Shown: positions 22,793 to 32,845 of the stretch, in pieces
How the letters are laid out: each line of letters opens with the position of its first letter
Numbering within the stretch: the first letter of the stretch is position 1
Translations under genes and position numbers: made by a program
The notes under the pieces: generated by a model
What the model saw: the letters and a program-made list of their open reading frames with translations, nothing else
What the model was told of the DNA's origin: nothing
Databases searched by the model: none
Source of the DNA: an uncultured Coriobacteriaceae bacterium
GTDB lineage: Bacteria; Actinomycetota; Coriobacteriia; Coriobacteriales; Atopobiaceae
Direction: 5' to 3'
NCBI GenBank assembly: GCA_902801175.1
Contig: CADCHF010000044.1
Location: 1-37,695 of the forward strand
Length of the DNA: 37,695 nt

Positions 22793-24790
22793 CTAACCGT
22801 TGGTGGTGTCGGTGCCATCCGTGGGGGTGGTGCCCTGGTCGCCGCTGTCGTCGGGGGTGGGCTCCACGGCGGGGCCGGTCGACACGTAGATCGTGATCGA
22901 CTTGCTGGCGTCCTTGGCAATCTTGGTGCCACCCTGCGGATCCTGCGCAACAACGGTACCCGCCGGCTCGTCGCTGGTCTGGTTGACCACGCTCACGCTA
23001 AAGCCGCTGGCAGTGAGCGAGTCGTAGGCGCTGCCCTGGTCGTAGCCAACCACGCTCGGCACGTCCACGTCGTTCGATCCGCCCGAGACCACAATGCGAA
23101 TGCTGCTGCCCTTTTCGGCCATGCCGGTCTTGGACTGCTCAAACACGTATCCGTAGTCGTAGTCGTTGCTGTAGTCCCACACGGTTTCGACCTCAAACCC
23201 AAGCGCCTTGAGGTTGCTCTCGGCGGTGGTGTAGTACACGCCCGTAAGGTTGGGAACCTCCACCGACTCCTTACCCTTGGACAGGTTGTACGTAACGGTC
23301 TCGCCCTCCTTGATGGGCTTGCCCGCTTCGGGGCTCTGCTTGGCAACATGACCGTCCGCCACGTTGTCGTCGTAGACCCGCTCGCCGTTGGATCCCTTAA
23401 GGCCCAGGTCAGACAGGGCCTTTTCGGCCTCGGCCGGCGTCATGTTCTTGAGGTCGGGCACAATGACCGTCTCCTTGGGCTGCTCGCCCAGCGAAACCAC
23501 AATGTCAATCTTGGTGCCCTTCTCGGCCTTCTTGTTGGGCTTGGGCGTTTGGTCTATGACCCTGCCCTCCTCAACGGTCGTGGAGTAGGTGGTGGTCACC
23601 TCGCCCCGCTCAAAGAAGTCGGTCTCGTCAATGGCGGTGAGCGCCTCGGCCTGCGTGAGGTTGTTGAGGTTGGGGACGCTCCTGGTCGTCTCGGAGTTGC
23701 TCATGAACACGACCAGCGCGCCCACAATGACCGCCAGCAGGGCAATAAAGCCAAGGGTCGTTGCCATGCGGCGGCGCTTGGCCTTGCGCTCGCGCTCCTC
23801 GGCCTGCCTCATGGCCAGCTCCTGGGCCGTGGTGGGCTTGCCGCCGTTGGTCCTGCGGGGGTTGCCCGGGCGCTTGACGGTAACGGTGTCACTCACGTTG
23901 GAGTTGGCGTGGATGGTCGTGATGTTGGTGGGCACGGCGGGCAGCACCGAGGTCTCGCGCTGCACCTCCTGCAGGCGACCGGCAATGTAGTCGCGCAGCA
24001 CGCGGTTGAGCTGGTCGGCCGTCTGGAAGCGCGCCGCCGGGTCCTTTTGCATGCACTTGAGGATGATCGACTCAAGCGACGGGTCCACGTTGGGGTTGAT
24101 CTGGCTGGGCGGCATTGGCTGCTCGTTGACCTGCTTGAGAGCAACGCTGATGGCGTCGTCGCCCTCAAACGGCACGCGACCGGTGGCCGCCTCGTACATC
24201 ACAATGCCCAGCGAGTAGATGTCGGTCGTAGGGCCAAGCTCCTTGCCCTGCGTCTGCTCAGGGGAGACGTAGTGCGCCGTTCCCAGTACCGAGTTGTCGG
24301 TGGTGAGGTGGCTGTTCTTGGCACGCGCGATGCCAAAGTCCATCACCTTCACGTTGCCGTCGCGCAGCACCATGATGTTCTGCGGCTTAATGTCGCGGTG
24401 AATGATCTCGTGGCGGTGTGCCACCGAGAGCGCCTGCGCGATCTGCGAGCCAATCTGTGCGACCTTTTTGCAGTCGAGCGCACCGTGCCTGCGGATGCCG
24501 CTCTTGAGGTCGGTGCCGCGCAGGTACTCCATAACAATGTAGTAGGTGTCGCCGTCCTTGCCCCAGTCGTACACGCTCACGATGTACGGGCTGGAGAGCG
24601 CAGCTGCCGCCTGTGCCTCCTGCTTGAAGCGAGCTGCAAACGAAGGGTCGGTGGCGTACTGCGGCAGCATGGTCTTGATGGCAACCGTGCGCCCGAGCAC
24701 CTCGTCGATGCCCCGGTACACAACGGCCATGCCGCCCGTTCCTATTCGGTCTTGGACTGTGTAGCGTCCGCCAAGAACATTACCTGCCAT
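22793..24790 (-). CDS. pknB: PASTA-domain Ser/Thr protein kinase PknB
   Basis: A 665-aa membrane receptor kinase. The cytoplasmic kinase domain shows the Gly loop (RIGTGGMAVVYRG), Lys39 (VAIK), catalytic HRD with Asp133 (IIHRDIKPQNIM), DFG Asp151 and an activation loop ending SPEQ. A basic juxtamembrane stretch (KAKRRRM) leads to one transmembrane helix (TLGFIALLAVIVGALVVFM). Outside the cell are four PASTA domains (starting near SVPNLNNLT, IVPDLKNMT, EVPNLTGVY and DVPSVVGYD), which bind uncrosslinked peptidoglycan or lipid II, and a short Asp/Thr-rich tail. The start ATG follows GGAG. It is the last gene of the operon; a CCACGG/CCGTGG hairpin lies in the 76-bp gap before it. It likely phosphorylates the operon's FHA and cell-wall proteins and is reversed by the PP2C enzyme. 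Confidence 0.97.
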   Translation of the reverse strand: MAGNVLGGRYTVQDRIGTGGMAVVYRGIDEVLGRTVAIKTMLPQYATDPSFAARFKQEAQAAAALSSPYIVSVYDWGKDGDTYYIVMEYLRGTDLKSGIRRHGALDCKKVAQIGSQIAQALSVAHRHEIIHRDIKPQNIMVLRDGNVKVMDFGIARAKNSHLTTDNSVLGTAHYVSPEQTQGKELGPTTDIYSLGIVMYEAATGRVPFEGDDAISVALKQVNEQPMPPSQINPNVDPSLESIILKCMQKDPAARFQTADQLNRVLRDYIAGRLQEVQRETSVLPAVPTNITTIHANSNVSDTVTVKRPGNPRRTNGGKPTTAQELAMRQAEERERKAKRRRMATTLGFIALLAVIVGALVVFMSNSETTRSVPNLNNLTQAEALTAIDETDFFERGEVTTTYSTTVEEGRVIDQTPKPNKKAEKGTKIDIVVSLGEQPKETVIVPDLKNMTPAEAEKALSDLGLKGSNGERVYDDNVADGHVAKQSPEAGKPIKEGETVTYNLSKGKESVEVPNLTGVYYTTAESNLKALGFEVETVWDYSNDYDYGYVFEQSKTGMAEKGSSIRIVVSGGSNDVDVPSVVGYDQGSAYDSLTASGFSVSVVNQTSDEPAGTVVAQDPQGGTKIAKDASKSITIYVSTGPAVEPTPDDSGDQGTTPTDGTDTTNG

Positions 24791-24866
24791 CAGAAGCTCC
24801 CATCACTACCACGGCCGCCCCGTGGTCCTTCATGTCATTTGTGCCCATAGCCCTAGCGTCCATAAC

Positions 24867-27743
24867 CTATGCCCCCCATGCCTGGATGTTGAGGCAAGAC
24901 GCCAGCACCTGCCCTGCGATCCTCGCGGCCACTCCGCTCACGTCCGAGCCCTCGTTGCCCTCGATGCAGATCGAGATGGCGAGTGTGGGCTGGTCGTAGG
25001 GGGCAAAGCCCACGAAGAGCGAGTTGGAGGTGCTTGCGCTGGTCTCTGCGGTGCCGGTCTTGCCAGCAACGCGGACGCCGTCGATCTGCGCGGCCCAGCC
25101 GGTGCCCTCCTCCACAACCGAGAGCATGGCCTCTTTCACCTGGCTCGCGGTCTGGGCGGAGACGGGCTGGCCCAAGGTCCTGGGCTGCGCCGTAGATACG
25201 GTGGTACCCTCGGGCGAGAGGATGTGATCCACCACGTAGGGGTTCATTGCAAGGCCGCCGTTGGCAATTGCGGCCACCATCACGGCGTTCTGCATGACGG
25301 TGGTCTGCGGGCCAGCGGGGCTGGGATGCTCGCCCACGGGCTGGCCGCAGGCCGCCCAGGCCAGCTCCCACTCGGTCATCTCGCCAGGCTCGGGCATGAG
25401 CGAGGCAAGCGTGGGGAAGTCCTGGCCAAGGCCGTCGGAGTCGTAGCCAAAGGCGTGCGCGTAGCTCACCAGGGTCGAGGCGCCGATCTGGGTGCCCAGC
25501 TGGCCATACACGGTGTTGGCCGAGTGGGCGAGGGCCTCGCGCAGTGTGAGAGACTCCCACTCCTCGCCGTTGATGTTGGTCACGTCGGCGTTGCCAATGG
25601 TCATGACGCCAGGCGCGGCGTACTGCGAGTCGAGGTTTGCGGTGCCCGCGTCGAGGGCCGCGGCAAGCGTGAGCACCTTAAAGGTGGAGCCAGGTGCGTA
25701 GCGTGCCGAGGTGGTGCGGTCGAGCAGCGTGCCGCTGGTCTCGCCCGACTCAATGAGCGCGGGCACGTCGTCAAAGGTGTAGGTGGGCGAGGAGGCCTTG
25801 GCCAGCACGGCGCCAGTCGAGGGGTCGAGCACCACGATGCCGCCAACGTAGCCCTGCAGCGCGTCCTCGCAGGCCTGCTGCATCTGCGAGTTGATGGTGA
25901 GCACCACCGACGAGCCCTTTACCTGCACGCCCGCCATCGAGTAGAGGGCGCTCGTCCAGGTTGAGTAGTCGGCGTGGCCGGTGAGGCGCTCGTTCATGGT
26001 GCGCTCGATGCCCGAGGTGCCGTACTGCGTGGAGACATAGCCCACGGTGTGCGAAGCCATGGTCCCCTGCGGATAAACGCGCTGGTAGGTGCCGTTTTCT
26101 TGCAGCACCGACTCGGCCAGCGTCACGCCGTCGTAGGTGATGATCGCGCCGCGCTCAACATGGGCGCTGCGGGCAATGGTGTGGTTGTTGTTGGGCATCT
26201 GCTGGTACTCTTCGGCCTTGACCACCTGAATGTAGGTGAGGTTGGCGATGAGCGTCGCAAACATAAGGGTAAAGAGCGTGACCAGCGCGGTGAGGCGGTT
26301 GGAGAGCGCCACGCGGCCAAGGATGCCCGACTCAGGCGTGAGCATACCGTAGCGGCCACGCACGTGGGCGCCGTGCAGCACCTTGGAGACGCGCGAGCCG
26401 TCGGCGGGAGGCGCGGCCGTGGTGCTGGGGCCAATGATGGCGGCAGGGGCCATCTCCATGAGCGACTCGTGGCCGGTGCCCTCGTCGCCGGCGCGCAGCA
26501 GCAGGCCAACAATGATGAAGCTGGCCAGCAGCGAGCTGCCGCCCTGGCTCATAAAGGGCAGGGTCACGCCCGTGAGGGGCAGCAGCCTGGTGACGCCGCC
26601 CACAATGAGGAAGGCCTGCACGGTAATGGCCGAGGTCAGACCCACTGCCGTGAACGACGACACGTCGGACTTTGCGCGCGCCGCCGTGGTGAGGCCGCGC
26701 ACGGCAAAGAGCATGTAGGCAATGAGGATGCCGGCGCCGCCCAACAGGCCCATCTCCTCGCCAATGGCCGAGAAGATGAAGTCGGACTCAACAACGGGGA
26801 TGAGCTTGGGCATGCCCTTGCCAATGCCCGTGCCCACAAGTCCGCCGTCGGCCAGCGAGTAGAGCGACTGCACAATTTGCAGGCCCTTGTTGGAGGGGTC
26901 AATAAAGGGGTCGAGCCAAATTTGCACGCGGGTCTGCACGTGTGAGAAGAGGCCGTAGCAGAAGAAGCCTCCCGCCGCGAGCAGGCCGAGCGACACGATT
27001 ACGTAGCTCACCTGACCGGTGCACACGTACAGCATGATCACGAAGAAGGTAAAGAAGAGCAGTGCGCTGCCCAGGTCGCGCTCAAAGACGACGACCAAAA
27101 GCGACAGGCCCCACATCACAAACATGGGGAGGAGCATCTGCGGGCGCGGGATGGCCAAGGGGCCAATGTGGCGCATGGAGGCCGAGAGCATCTCGCGGTT
27201 TTCGGCGAGGTAGGCGGCCAAGAAGAGCGTGATGCAGATCTTGGCGAGCTCGCCCGGCTGGAAGGTGAGCGGGCCAAGCTTGAGCCACAGCTTGGAGCCG
27301 CCAATCTCCACACCAAAGACCATGGGGAGAAGCAGCAGCACAACACCGGCCGCGCCCATCGTGTACTTGTAGTCGGCCAGCTCGTCGAGGCTGGGCACAA
27401 AGGCCAGCGTGGCAACCATGGCAGCCACCGACACAAACAGCCAAATGACCTGGTTAACGGCCAGGTTTGGCGCCAGTCGCGTCACAAAGGCAATGCCCGT
27501 GCCCGAGAGAAGGAACACCACCGGCAAGATGGCGGAGTCGGCTCCGGGGGCCAGGCGCCTAATGGCGAGGTGCGCGATGGCAAAGGCCGCAAACAGGCCA
27601 AGCGGCACCGACAGCGACGCGAGCGAAAGCTCGACGCTCATGTTGGTGACGTACATCGCGTAGAGGAGCGTGACGGGCAGGGCAGCCAAAAGCAGCAGCG
27701 CCAGCTCGGTGTTGCGGCGGGTGTTTCCCTCATGCAGTGCCAT
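24867..27743 (-). CDS. SEDS glycosyltransferase (FtsW/RodA) fused to class B penicillin-binding protein
   Basis: A single 958-aa frame joins two enzymes usually encoded as adjacent genes. Residues about 1-435 are a polytopic SEDS glycan polymerase with [15 protein letters not shown], the [14 protein letters not shown] loop carrying the conserved Asp, and [14 protein letters not shown]. After a short linker, one transmembrane helix (about 485-510, [20 protein letters not shown]) leads to a transpeptidase with Ser686 (PGSTFK, SxxK), Ser741 (SAN) and Lys895 (KTGTAE). The class B N-terminal pedestal is short, as in PbpA of actinobacteria. The product would polymerise and cross-link peptidoglycan as one chain. 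The start overlaps the PP2C stop region with an excellent GGAGGTGAG. No stop or frameshift separates the halves. The gene sits where rodA and pbpA lie in other Actinobacteria. Confidence 0.95.
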   Translation of the reverse strand: MALHEGNTRRNTELALLLLAALPVTLLYAMYVTNMSVELSLASLSVPLGLFAAFAIAHLAIRRLAPGADSAILPVVFLLSGTGIAFVTRLAPNLAVNQVIWLFVSVAAMVATLAFVPSLDELADYKYTMGAAGVVLLLLPMVFGVEIGGSKLWLKLGPLTFQPGELAKICITLFLAAYLAENREMLSASMRHIGPLAIPRPQMLLPMFVMWGLSLLVVVFERDLGSALLFFTFFVIMLYVCTGQVSYVIVSLGLLAAGGFFCYGLFSHVQTRVQIWLDPFIDPSNKGLQIVQSLYSLADGGLVGTGIGKGMPKLIPVVESDFIFSAIGEEMGLLGGAGILIAYMLFAVRGLTTAARAKSDVSSFTAVGLTSAITVQAFLIVGGVTRLLPLTGVTLPFMSQGGSSLLASFIIVGLLLRAGDEGTGHESLMEMAPAAIIGPSTTAAPPADGSRVSKVLHGAHVRGRYGMLTPESGILGRVALSNRLTALVTLFTLMFATLIANLTYIQVVKAEEYQQMPNNNHTIARSAHVERGAIITYDGVTLAESVLQENGTYQRVYPQGTMASHTVGYVSTQYGTSGIERTMNERLTGHADYSTWTSALYSMAGVQVKGSSVVLTINSQMQQACEDALQGYVGGIVVLDPSTGAVLAKASSPTYTFDDVPALIESGETSGTLLDRTTSARYAPGSTFKVLTLAAALDAGTANLDSQYAAPGVMTIGNADVTNINGEEWESLTLREALAHSANTVYGQLGTQIGASTLVSYAHAFGYDSDGLGQDFPTLASLMPEPGEMTEWELAWAACGQPVGEHPSPAGPQTTVMQNAVMVAAIANGGLAMNPYVVDHILSPEGTTVSTAQPRTLGQPVSAQTASQVKEAMLSVVEEGTGWAAQIDGVRVAGKTGTAETSASTSNSLFVGFAPYDQPTLAISICIEGNEGSDVSGVAARIAGQVLASCLNIQAWGA

Positions 27744-27745
27744 GG

Positions 27746-29074
27746 CTACTCACCTCCCTCGTCTTGGTTGGCCTCTTCTGAGGATGCTTCCGACTCCTGT
27801 TCCGGCTCCTGGTCGGTCTTGGGGACCGCCGGGCTCTCGGGTGAGGTGTCGGTGCCTGCGGTGGACTTGTCGGCCACCTGCTGCGCGTGGGCGCGCTCGG
27901 TCTCGATCTGCTCGCGGTAGCTCTCGACCGTGTGGTGCGCCTCGTCCTCGCTGCTCACCACAATGCCGTTGCGCAGGCTTGCCTGCAGGGCATCGGGGAG
28001 GTCCGTGAGCTGGACCGTGGTGGTCTCAGAGAGCGAGTAGAGGTCGTGACCCAAAAGCGACGCGTTGATGCCTCGGTAGATGGCCACGGTGTCGCCGTTT
28101 GTGCCCAGGTACCAGGAGTTGCGCACAAAGAGCGTGCCGGCGAGGAAGACCGCGGCAAAGAAGCCGATGGCAATGGTGAACATGAGGGCAAACCAGCGCA
28201 CGCGGCGACGCCTGTGCGCCTCGATCACGCCGTCGTCGGCCACGTCGACCACCACAACGGTCACGTTGTCGTGCCCGCCCTCCTGCAGGGCCGCAGCCAC
28301 CAGGTTGTCGACCGCCGACTGTGGCGTGGCCGACGAGACCGCTATGGCCTCTATCTGGGAGTCCTCAATCATCGACGAGAGGCCGTCGGAGCACAGAAGC
28401 ACGCGGTCGCCGGCCGAGACGTCAATGGTGAAGTGGTCCGCGTACATGTCGGGGTCGGACCCCAGCGCGCGGGTGATGACGGAGCGGGAGGGGTGCACGC
28501 GGGCCTCGTCGGCGGTTATCTCGCCGGCGTCCACGAGCTCCTCCACGTACGAGTGGTCGTGGGTGAGGCGCACGAGCGCGCCGTTGTGCAGCAGGTACAC
28601 GCGGGAGTCGCCCACGTGCGCCACGGCCATCTTGTTTTGCTCAATGAGGACGGCCGAGGCGGTGCAGCCCATGCCGGGCTTGCCCTTGCCGGTTGCCGCA
28701 CCCTCTATGACGGCCGCGTTGGCCGACTCGATGGCGGCTCCCAGCAGCAGGTCGTCGGCGTGGACCGGGGCGCTCTCGGCTATGGACGAGACGGCAATGC
28801 TGCTGGCAACCTCGCCCGCGGCATGGCCGCCCATGCCGTCGCTCACGGCAAAGACGGGCGCCTGCGCCAGGAAGGAGTCCTCGTTGTGCCCGCGCATGAG
28901 GCCCACGTCGGTGCGCGCGGCCCACTTGAGGGTCGTCGTCACGCCGCTAATGGTCTCGGCCCCCGCGCCCTCTGTGAGCTCGAGGTCCTCGTGTCCGGGG
29001 CTATTTACTGGGTCTTGCTCCAAGGGCTCGTCCTGCGTTGTGGGACGATGGAGCAGCTGCCACGGGAGGCTCAT
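27746..29074 (-). CDS. pstP: PP2C-type Ser/Thr protein phosphatase
   Basis: A 442-aa membrane phosphatase. The catalytic PP2C domain (about 50-285) has the metal-binding motifs RGHNEDSF (Asp66), [12 protein letters not shown] (Asp79), [16 protein letters not shown] and [11 protein letters not shown]. One transmembrane helix ([20 protein letters not shown]) is followed by an extracellular domain of about 90 residues and an acidic, Ser/Glu-rich tail ([20 protein letters not shown]). It should remove phosphate from PknB and its substrates. The ATG overlaps the upstream FHA gene's stop by 4 bp (ATGA), so the two are translationally coupled. Naming follows position in the fhaA-fhaB-pstP order known from Actinobacteria. 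Confidence 0.95.
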   Translation of the reverse strand: MSLPWQLLHRPTTQDEPLEQDPVNSPGHEDLELTEGAGAETISGVTTTLKWAARTDVGLMRGHNEDSFLAQAPVFAVSDGMGGHAAGEVASSIAVSSIAESAPVHADDLLLGAAIESANAAVIEGAATGKGKPGMGCTASAVLIEQNKMAVAHVGDSRVYLLHNGALVRLTHDHSYVEELVDAGEITADEARVHPSRSVITRALGSDPDMYADHFTIDVSAGDRVLLCSDGLSSMIEDSQIEAIAVSSATPQSAVDNLVAAALQEGGHDNVTVVVVDVADDGVIEAHRRRRVRWFALMFTIAIGFFAAVFLAGTLFVRNSWYLGTNGDTVAIYRGINASLLGHDLYSLSETTTVQLTDLPDALQASLRNGIVVSSEDEAHHTVESYREQIETERAHAQQVADKSTAGTDTSPESPAVPKTDQEPEQESEASSEEANQDEGGE

Positions 29075-29484
29075 CGCCTGCTCACCCTCATGATGGCGTC
29101 GCCCACCTGCACTTCGTCGCCGTCGCGCAGGGTCACGGGCTGGCCAATGGGATGGCCGTTGACCAGGGTGCCGTTGGTGGAGCCAAGGTCCTCGAGCACG
29201 AGCGCCGGGCCCTGCAGCGTAAAGCGCGCATGGGTGGCCGAGACGAACGGCTCGTTGATGACGATGTCAGACGAGGGCGAGCGGCCAATGACGACCGGGC
29301 CCAAGATGTCCACATGCAGGCCGCGCAGCATCTTGCTGCCCTTTTCCACGTCGACGGACCAGATGGCGGCGTCGCGGCGCTGGCCGCGCACCAGCCCAAT
29401 GCCCGTGCGCATGGTAGAGAACAAGAATAGGTACAGCAGGGCCACAAGCAGGATGCGGCCTGCAAACAGGAGAAGGTCGATCAT
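29071..29484 (-). CDS. fhaB: Membrane-anchored FHA-domain protein (FhaB-like)
   Basis: A 137-aa protein with an N-terminal membrane helix (LLLFAGRILLVALLYLFLFS) and one C-terminal FHA domain (VVIGRSPSSDIVINEPFVSA, LEDLGSTNGTLVNG). The FHA domain has the conserved GR, SxxH (SATHARF) and NG residues that bind phosphothreonine. In mycobacteria the homologue (FhaB/FipA) links the kinases to division proteins; the same role is inferred here. The start lies 2 bp after the upstream FHA gene stop and the stop overlaps the phosphatase start. Confidence 0.93.
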   Translation of the reverse strand: MIDLLLFAGRILLVALLYLFLFSTMRTGIGLVRGQRRDAAIWSVDVEKGSKMLRGLHVDILGPVVIGRSPSSDIVINEPFVSATHARFTLQGPALVLEDLGSTNGTLVNGHPIGQPVTLRDGDEVQVGDAIMRVSRR

Positions 29485-29486
29485 GA

Positions 29487-30635
29487 CTACGACTCCCTGA
29501 ACTCGAGATTCAGCAAGCCCAGCGTGATGAGGTCACCGTCGCGCAGCACGCAGGAGTCAACGTCCACGTCGTTGACTAGCGTGCCGTTGGTGGAGTTGAG
29601 GTCAACGATGCGCCAGGCCGAGCCGTCGTAGGTGAGCTCGGCGTGGTGACGCGAGACGTTGGGGTCGTGCAGGATGATGCCGCCGGGCACGCGCTCGCGG
29701 CCAATGATGGTCTTGGGGGCCAGGCCCTGGTAGGTGCGGCCGCTCTGGCGATCGATGAGCAGGCAGCTGATGGGCTCGGGCTCGACCATGGGCACCGGCA
29801 CCGACATAAAGGTGGAGTCCTGGGTGTTGGGGGTGATGTGGCGAGCCGCCTGCGGCACGGCGATGGGCGCGGGGCCGCCGTCGACCTCGGGCACGGAGGG
29901 CACGCGCAGGCCATCGACCTCGGGGACGGGGGTCACGATTGGGTTGGCGGCCACGTCAACGACCTCGGGCAGGGCATCGGCGAGCGGGCGCGGGCCGTTT
30001 GCCACCGGCGAGGGGGCGTTAGCCTGGTTGAGCGACTCGTCCACAAAGTCGGCCGGAAGCACGCTCAGGCCTGCGGAGGAGTCGTCGCTCACGGCGTGGT
30101 CCGCAATGGTGAGGTCGCCAAGCATGTCAACAGGCTCGGCTGCGACGGGCTCGTCCTGCGGATCCTCGCTGGGCAGCGGGGTAACGATGCTGGGGGACGC
30201 CGCGCCGCCAAAGGCGCCAAAGCCCGAGAGGAAGGCCTCCTCCTCTTCGCGCAGCTTTTGCAGGGTGAGCGCGTCGACGTTGTTGGCAAACACGGCAAAG
30301 CGGCCGTGGCGCAGCGACTGGTCGACCATAAAGCGGGCGAGCGGCTTGCCCACAAAGACATAGCTCTTGCGCGCCGCCTCGGCCTCAACAAACTGCGAGA
30401 GCTCCTCGGCTATCTCGGCATACGCCGGGCGCAGGGTGGCGTCGTCGTCCGCCGAGACCAGCACGGTATACAGGGCGGGCGCGGTGTCGACGCCGTCGAC
30501 CACGTAGGTCTCGGCCTCCATCTCGTGGGCCGCCCGCTTGGCAAGTTTCCTAAATGAGAAGGGCGCGGCGACGCCATGCTGGGCCTCGCCAAAGGCCTTG
30601 GCAACACGGGTCTCAAAAGCCCTGAACATGTTCAT
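29487..30635 (-). CDS. fhaA: FHA-domain protein with N-terminal DUF3662-like domain (FhaA-like)
   Basis: About 382 aa from the ATG at 30635 (MNMFRAFETRVAKAFGEAQH), which follows GAGGG and lies 1 bp after the upstream kinase stop; the longer frame from 30704 would overlap that kinase. Residues about 1-130 match the FhaA N-terminal domain. A long Pro/Ala/Val-rich low-complexity linker follows (about 150-290). The C-terminal FHA domain has TIIGRERVPGGIILHDPNVS, SRHHAEL and LNSTNGTLVND, which bind phosphothreonine. In mycobacteria FhaA binds phosphorylated MviN/PBP-type partners and regulates wall synthesis. No membrane segment is seen. Confidence 0.9.
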   Translation of the reverse strand: MNMFRAFETRVAKAFGEAQHGVAAPFSFRKLAKRAAHEMEAETYVVDGVDTAPALYTVLVSADDDATLRPAYAEIAEELSQFVEAEAARKSYVFVGKPLARFMVDQSLRHGRFAVFANNVDALTLQKLREEEEAFLSGFGAFGGAASPSIVTPLPSEDPQDEPVAAEPVDMLGDLTIADHAVSDDSSAGLSVLPADFVDESLNQANAPSPVANGPRPLADALPEVVDVAANPIVTPVPEVDGLRVPSVPEVDGGPAPIAVPQAARHITPNTQDSTFMSVPVPMVEPEPISCLLIDRQSGRTYQGLAPKTIIGRERVPGGIILHDPNVSRHHAELTYDGSAWRIVDLNSTNGTLVNDVDVDSCVLRDGDLITLGLLNLEFRES

Positions 30636-30636
30636 G

Positions 30637-32391
30637 TCAACCCTCACTCTCTGGGTCCTCTTGGCGGGGACCACGAAGGACGCATGCTGCGCAAACAAGC
30701 ACACTTAAGACTACCTCAATGCCGGCGTTGGCCCATGATGGGTCGGGCCATATGCCGCCATTCTCCATCCGTGCGGAAACAAACTGAGAGACTATAAGGA
30801 CCGCACATCCCACAGCCTGACCGGCAACCGCGTAGCCCGTTGACGTGCGCCACCAGGTGATTGCCGAGGTAATGGCTGCCGAAACCACGCAGCCCGCCAG
30901 TGCGGTGAGCGTGGCCAGCGGGTTTTGGGCTGGCAGGAGACTCTCGACGATGCCGTCGAGGGCAAAGCCCGCCGAGGCCGCGACAGGCCAGATGTGGCCC
31001 ACAAACCACGAGACCAGGGCGGTGACGCTCGCGGCAAACGGAGCGGCTGAGGTGCCCGCCACGGCAACGCCGGCCACGGGCGACGAGAGGCAGGCGGGCA
31101 GCAGCACGGCGGCGGTGCTCAGGTGAGAGCGGGCGCCGCAGGTGGCCCACCACAGCACAAAGGTCGCGGCAAGCACAATGGCCAGCAGGAGCGGCGCGGC
31201 CGTTGTTGCCTTGAGGGCCACGGCAACGCAAAACGCCGTGGCAACCAGCGCGCACCCCAGCGGAGGCCAGGCCGCGGCTGCCGCTGCACAGGCAATAGGG
31301 GCCGCGAGCTGCAGGTTTGGCTCGGCCGCAAAGAGCGCGGGGGAGAGCGGCCAGGCAACCACGCCGGTGACTGCGGCCGCAAGCAGGCGCACAAAGGCCT
31401 TGGGAACCCACGGATGGCTTATGCCCAAGGGGAGTCGCTCGCCGATCCAGTCGTCGGCGGTGTCCTCGCTGGTCTCTTGGGCCTGCGAGAGCAGACCCTT
31501 GAGCGACTCGGCGCCCGCAAGGGGGTCGCCCAGGGCAAATACCAGCTCTTTTGAGAGGGTCTCCACCGACGGGATGCGCTCGGTTGGGTTGGCCGCGAGG
31601 GCTCCCAGCAGGGCCTCCTCGGCAATGCCGCCAAGGTTTGGATCGAGCTTTGAGGGCTTTGCGGGGCCCTTGCGAATGAGCTCGAGCGAGCGCTCGGCGG
31701 TGGGGGCAACAAAGGGGCTCGACCCAAGAAGGGCCTGCCACACGACCACCGCCAGCGAGAAGATGTCGGTACGCTCGTCTACGATGCCGCCCTCGATCTG
31801 CTCGGGTGGCATGTAGCCCACGGTGCCGCCGCGCGCGCCGCCGTAGCCCGTGGCCGAGGCCAGCGTCGCCATGCCAAAGTCGCAAAGCTTGATGGTGCCC
31901 TTGTGGTCAATGATGATGTTGGTGGGCTTTATGTCCAGGTGGAGCACGCCGTTTTCGTGGGCGTAGCCCAGCGCCGAGGCGACCGACTGCACCAGGCAGG
32001 CGGTCTCGTCGTAGGTGAGGGTGCCGCCCTCAACGCGAGCGAGGAGCTCGGCCAGGGTGAGGCCGTCCACGTACTCCATCACCAGGTAGGCGTAGGGGCC
32101 GTCGACCTCAAAGTCAAACACAGTAACTATGTTGGGATGGCCCAGCATGCTTGAGGTACGGGCCTCGGCAAGCGCCTCACCCAACGTGGATGCGGCGCCA
32201 GAGCCAGCAAGCGGCAGGCGCTTGATGGCCACGCGACGCTGCAGGCGCGTGTCCCAGCAGGTCAGGACCGTGCCAAAGCCGCCGGTACCGCGCGAGCTGA
32301 TGATGCGGTAACGGTTGAGCAGCACGTCGCTGTAGTCTTGCTGTTGGGCAAGGCTAGCCTGCGTATGTGTGAGGGGGCGTGAAACTGCCAT
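30637..32391 (-). CDS. Ser/Thr protein kinase with polytopic membrane C-terminus and HLD catalytic loop
   Basis: A 584-aa protein, first in the operon; ATG after AGGAAGG. The kinase domain (about 27-290) has a Gly loop (RGTGGFGT), Lys57 (VAIKRL), a catalytic loop reading HLDIKPTN (Asp153 present, the usual HRD Arg is Leu152), DFG (Asp171) and a PPEQ activation-loop end. Residues about 330-570 form many hydrophobic helices rich in Ala (for example APLLLAIVLAATFVLWWATC), so there is no PASTA domain and little extracellular sequence. The non-Arg HxD suggests a kinase not gated by activation-loop phosphorylation. It occupies the position where PknA would be an alternative kinase. What the membrane part senses is unknown. 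Confidence 0.9.
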   Translation of the reverse strand: MAVSRPLTHTQASLAQQQDYSDVLLNRYRIISSRGTGGFGTVLTCWDTRLQRRVAIKRLPLAGSGAASTLGEALAEARTSSMLGHPNIVTVFDFEVDGPYAYLVMEYVDGLTLAELLARVEGGTLTYDETACLVQSVASALGYAHENGVLHLDIKPTNIIIDHKGTIKLCDFGMATLASATGYGGARGGTVGYMPPEQIEGGIVDERTDIFSLAVVVWQALLGSSPFVAPTAERSLELIRKGPAKPSKLDPNLGGIAEEALLGALAANPTERIPSVETLSKELVFALGDPLAGAESLKGLLSQAQETSEDTADDWIGERLPLGISHPWVPKAFVRLLAAAVTGVVAWPLSPALFAAEPNLQLAAPIACAAAAAAWPPLGCALVATAFCVAVALKATTAAPLLLAIVLAATFVLWWATCGARSHLSTAAVLLPACLSSPVAGVAVAGTSAAPFAASVTALVSWFVGHIWPVAASAGFALDGIVESLLPAQNPLATLTALAGCVVSAAITSAITWWRTSTGYAVAGQAVGCAVLIVSQFVSARMENGGIWPDPSWANAGIEVVLSVLVCAACVLRGPRQEDPESEG

Positions 32392-32605
32392 GGCCCTTCC
32401 TGCGATGTTTGAACTGTGTGCGGGCTGATGAACAGTGTACCCCAGCTGCGCAGGCTTGATGCGTAGGAGGGGTGGATTCGCGGGGACGGTTTTGTGGTGC
32501 GAGCGCAGCTGAGCTGCTGCTTAGGGTGTGCACCACCGGGTGAGGGCTGTGTGCGCGGCGGCTGCGGTGAGGCGCGGATCTTGCAGAAATCGCCAGAAAA
32601 AGTTC

Positions 32606-32635
32606 TTGCGCAGGTGGTTGGTGCAGTAGTATCAT
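32606..32635 (+). promoter_or_regulatory. Predicted promoter of tRNA-Leu
   Basis: TTGCGC (32606-32611), 18-bp spacer and TATCAT (32630-32635), about 12 bp before the mature tRNA 5' end. Confidence 0.5.
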
Positions 32636-32647
32636 CTTTCAGTGCAC

Positions 32648-32734
32648 GCGGGCGTGGCGGAATTGGCAGACGCGTACGGTTCAGGTCCGTATGGGGGCAA
32701 CCCCGTGAAGGTTCAAGTCCTTTCGCCCGCACCA
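32648..32734 (+). tRNA. tRNA-Leu(CAG)
   Basis: Type II tRNA of 87 nt with encoded CCA. The acceptor stem is GCGGGCG/CGCCCGC. The anticodon loop is TTCAGGT, giving anticodon CAG. A long variable arm (GGGGGCAACCCC) and T-loop GTTCAAGTC are present. The position next to the repeat cluster makes it a plausible integration target, but no integrase is seen nearby. Confidence 0.95.
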
Positions 32735-32743
32735 CGATCTCTC

Positions 32744-32764
32744 AGGCCCTTCGGGGCCTTTTTT
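32744..32764 (+). terminator. Terminator after tRNA-Leu
   Basis: AGGCCC-TTCG-GGGCCT followed by TTTTTT, starting 10 bp after the CCA end. Confidence 0.9.
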
Positions 32765-32783
32765 CATGCCGTGAGGCCGGGGC

Positions 32784-32819
32784 GGGGCGTGTCAGGGGGA
32801 CGTACACTCGGCACGCCCC
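32784..32819. repeat. Dispersed palindromic repeat, copy E
   Basis: GGGGCGTGTCAGGGGGACGT followed by ACACTCGGCACGCCCC: the same family in the inverted orientation, 27 bp before the 132-bp palindromic element. Confidence 0.55.
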
Positions 32820-32845
32820 CTTCTTGGAGGCGTATCAGACACGAA

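Noticed and set aside
27887..29500. 537-codon plus-strand frame opposite the phosphatase and FHA genes
   Set aside because: Antisense to clearly recognised genes with motifs; product is low complexity.
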